From NCBI GenBank assembly GCA_020633465.1, contig JACKDN010000022.1:1-64000 (forward strand): a stretch of DNA of 64,000 bases, given 5' to 3'. The stretch comes from Myxococcales bacterium. Lineage in GTDB: Bacteria > Myxococcota_A > Bradymonadia > UBA7976 > UBA1532. The translations under genes and the position numbers were made by a program. The notes under the pieces were generated by a model that was not told where the DNA came from, searched no databases, and worked only from the letters and a program-made list of their open reading frames with translations. Shown here piece after piece: positions 62,348 through 64,000 of this stretch; within the stretch, counting starts at the first letter, position 1; the number at the start of each line of letters is the position of its first letter.

Positions 62348-63542
62348 GTGCGCACCGCCATCGTGACGCTGGGCGCCCTGCTCGCGCCCCTGCTCGCTCG
62401 GGCCGAGCTGCTGGTGGTGCCCGACGCGCCGGCGGGCGCGCCGCCGCGCCTCGCCCGGGACGTCGTGCCGACCCTGCGCGGCTGCGCCCCGGCAGGCTGG
62501 CAGGTGCGCGCGATCGGCCACCACGCCGCCCCGCCCGACGCCGTGGCCGAGGCCGACGGCGCGCTGTGGGCCGAGCTGCGCGAGGGCGCGATCGTCCTGC
62601 ACCTGTACCGCCGCGCCACCGACCGCGTGGTGACGCTGCCGCTGGGCCTGGATCTGGCCAGCCCCGCCCCGCCCGCCGCCGTGCGCGAGGCCGTGCGCCT
62701 GCAGGTCGACTACCTGTTCCAGTCCCGCGGCGGCGTGCCGTGGACGAAGCCCGAGGCGGCCCCGGCGCCGCCCCCCCTGCCGCCGCCGCCGCCGCGCTGC
62801 CGGCCGACCGCGTGGCCGATCTCCTGCTGGCGCCCCTCGCTTGCCGCCCGCGCGCGAGCCGGCGGTCGTGCCCGCCGTGCCGCCGCCGGTCGGACGCACC
62901 TCGCCGGCGGCACCCAGGTCGAGGTGGTGCGCCGCGGCGACAGCCCTGATCCGGTCCACGCGGGCGGCCTCGTGGGCGTGCCGTCGGCCGCGCCCGCGGC
63001 GCCGTCCCGCGCGCCCGCCCGCCTCGGCCTGGGCGTCGGGCTGCGCGCCGACGCCCAGGCCGTGGACCCCGCGGTGCGGGTCGACGTCGGCCTCGGCGTC
63101 AGGGGCGCCCTGGCTGGACCTCGAGCTGGCGGTCGCGCCCGCCGGGGACGACAGCGCGATCGCCCTGCGCGCGGCGCTCGGCCTGACGCTGCCGCTGTGG
63201 CGCGCGGCGGTCGAGGGCGGCCTGGCGGCCCACCTGGCCTACGAGGGCCTGCCCGCGGTGGGCGCGACCGACGCCCACCGCGCCGCCGCCGATCTCGGCC
63301 TGCGCTTCGCCGCGCCGCTGTCCGCCCAAAGCGCGCTCGCGCTGCGGGTGGCGGCGGTGGCCAGCCCTTGGGCGCTGCGCGACGCGTCGGGGGCCACCAC
63401 CCACGCCCGCGTGGGCCTCGCGAGCGGCCTGGCCTGGGTGCTCCACTTCGCCGCCCCGGCTGAGACAGCGCCCCGGGCGGCGGGGTCGGAAGGGCGAACG
63501 GGGTACGGCGGAGCGACGGCGTGGGAGCCAGGGTCTTGGTGA
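62348..63542 (+). pseudogene. Exported barrel-like protein with frame breaks
   Basis: GTG 62348 has GGAGGGG eight bases upstream and begins a signal peptide (VRTAIVTLGALLAPLLARAE). The first 135 residues read VVPDAPAGAPPRLARDVVPT, ADGALWAELREGAIVLHLYR and QVDYLFQSRGGVPW. The frame then changes at least three times in Pro-rich GC runs (about 62780-62900) and once near 63100. The last frame gives GAPWLDLELAVAPAGDDSAI, ALRAALGLTLPLWRAAVEGG and later strands with the alternation of an outer-membrane barrel, ending at TGA 63540-63542, where the sigma-factor ATG overlaps. The 1195-base span is one base over whole codons. I cannot name a family. Confidence 0.5.
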
Positions 63543-64000
63543 TGGACGGTCCGGTGGCCGAGGCGCCCCCGAACCCGGAGGCGGCGCTCATCGAGCGGCT
63601 GATCGCCGGCGACGAGGCGGCGCACCGCAGCTTCTACCGGACGCACGCCGCCGACGTGCACCGCCTCGCGCGGCGCTTCGTGCACAGCGACGCCGAGGCC
63701 GACGAGGTCGTGCAGGAGGTCTTCCTGTCGGCCTTCAAGGCGATCGACCGCTTCCGCGGCGGCAGCAAGCTGCGCACCTGGCTGTACCGCATCACGGTCA
63801 ACCGGGCGCTGAAGCGCCAGCGCTGGTGGTCGCGGCGGCGCGAGGTGGGCAGCGAGCCCCTCGATCATCGGGCGCAGCGCGCGCCCGGGCCCGAGGTCCG
63901 CGCCGCCGACCGCGAGGCGCTGGCCATCGTGCGGCGCTGCCTGGACGCCCTCGACGACCGCAAGCGCACCGTGCTGGTGCTGCACGAGCTCGAGGGGCTG
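63542..64000 (+). CDS. ECF-type RNA polymerase sigma factor, partial
   Basis: The first 153 residues of a sigma-70-family ECF factor run off the right edge. Region 2 is ALIERLIAGDEAAHRSFYRT, followed by DAEADEVVQEVFLSAFKAID and RFRGGSKLRTWLYRITVNRA, the classic ECF 2.1-2.4 signature. A linker RRREVGSEPLDHRAQ precedes the start of region 4 (LDDRKRTVLVLHELEGL). ATG 63542 is preceded by CAGGG about eight bases away; GTG 63539 is also in frame. It overlaps the stop of the broken barrel-like gene. Any anti-sigma factor or target would lie outside the window. Confidence 0.93.
   Translation, partial: MDGPVAEAPPNPEAALIERLIAGDEAAHRSFYRTHAADVHRLARRFVHSDAEADEVVQEVFLSAFKAIDRFRGGSKLRTWLYRITVNRALKRQRWWSRRREVGSEPLDHRAQRAPGPEVRAADREALAIVRRCLDALDDRKRTVLVLHELEGL

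Overview
The window comes from a bacterium of very high GC content, most likely Myxococcota or a related lineage of the former Deltaproteobacteria. I infer this from three things: frequent GTG and TTG starts with GTGA/ATGA overlaps, many predicted lipoproteins with Asp/Ala/Gly linkers (CARDB, IgGFc-binding-like, AgmX/PglI-like), and a mix of core genes and large extracellular proteins. I see no insertion sequence, phage, CRISPR array, rRNA or tRNA.

Layout. 1-6789: seven-gene minus-strand acyl-CoA operon joining a C4 beta-oxidation module (thiolase, hydroxybutyryl-CoA dehydrogenase, crotonase, short-chain acyl-CoA dehydrogenase) to a leucine-end module (HMG-CoA lyase, methylglutaconyl-CoA hydratase-like, acyl-CoA carboxyltransferase). 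6.9-13.9 kb: kelch lipoprotein, then a small anchored protein, a metallophosphoesterase and a 1328-residue PKD/CARDB/PPC lipoprotein. 14.1-20.3 kb: proline-rich membrane protein, MoxR ATPase, CoxE-type VWA protein, EcsC/TerB-like protein and an aminotransferase. 20.3-24.4 kb: two barrel-like paralogues, two unknowns and a DnaJ/CbpA protein. 24.8-26.9 kb: E1-alpha plus chorismate synthase. 26.9-29.8 kb: two Cys-rich lipoproteins. 29.9-34.3 kb: transglutaminase-like, TatD, TcdA and NadA operon. 34.5-40.2 kb: plsX with an App1-type phosphatase, then a GH5-like and an esterase-like lipoprotein. 40.2-44.9 kb: DUF4178, coiled-coil protein, double DUF350 and membrane spermidine-synthase-like operon. 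44.8-51.2 kb: tandem IgGFc-binding-like lipoproteins, SpoIID-like protein and a secreted nickel superoxide dismutase. 51.3-56.3 kb: TolC-like and RND transporter. 56.3-62.2 kb: sulfatase, AgmX-like lipoprotein, TPR protein and degenerate NodB lipoprotein. The window ends in a broken barrel-like gene and the start of an ECF sigma factor.

The best candidate for an under-described system is the overlapping four-gene operon at 40178-44870. It pairs a polyamine-synthase-like enzyme fused to a membrane domain with DUF350 and DUF4178 partners and an unrecognised anchored coiled-coil protein with a Ser/Gly/Arg tail. Global signals also stand out: Asp GAT codons occur almost only as GATC, lipoproteins share an acidic C-[DE]-D start, and several genes appear leaderless.

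Caution: eight genes are interrupted by single-base frame changes in G/C runs, some compensating within a few codons. This looks more like consensus error than biological decay, so the broken genes are described across their full span.
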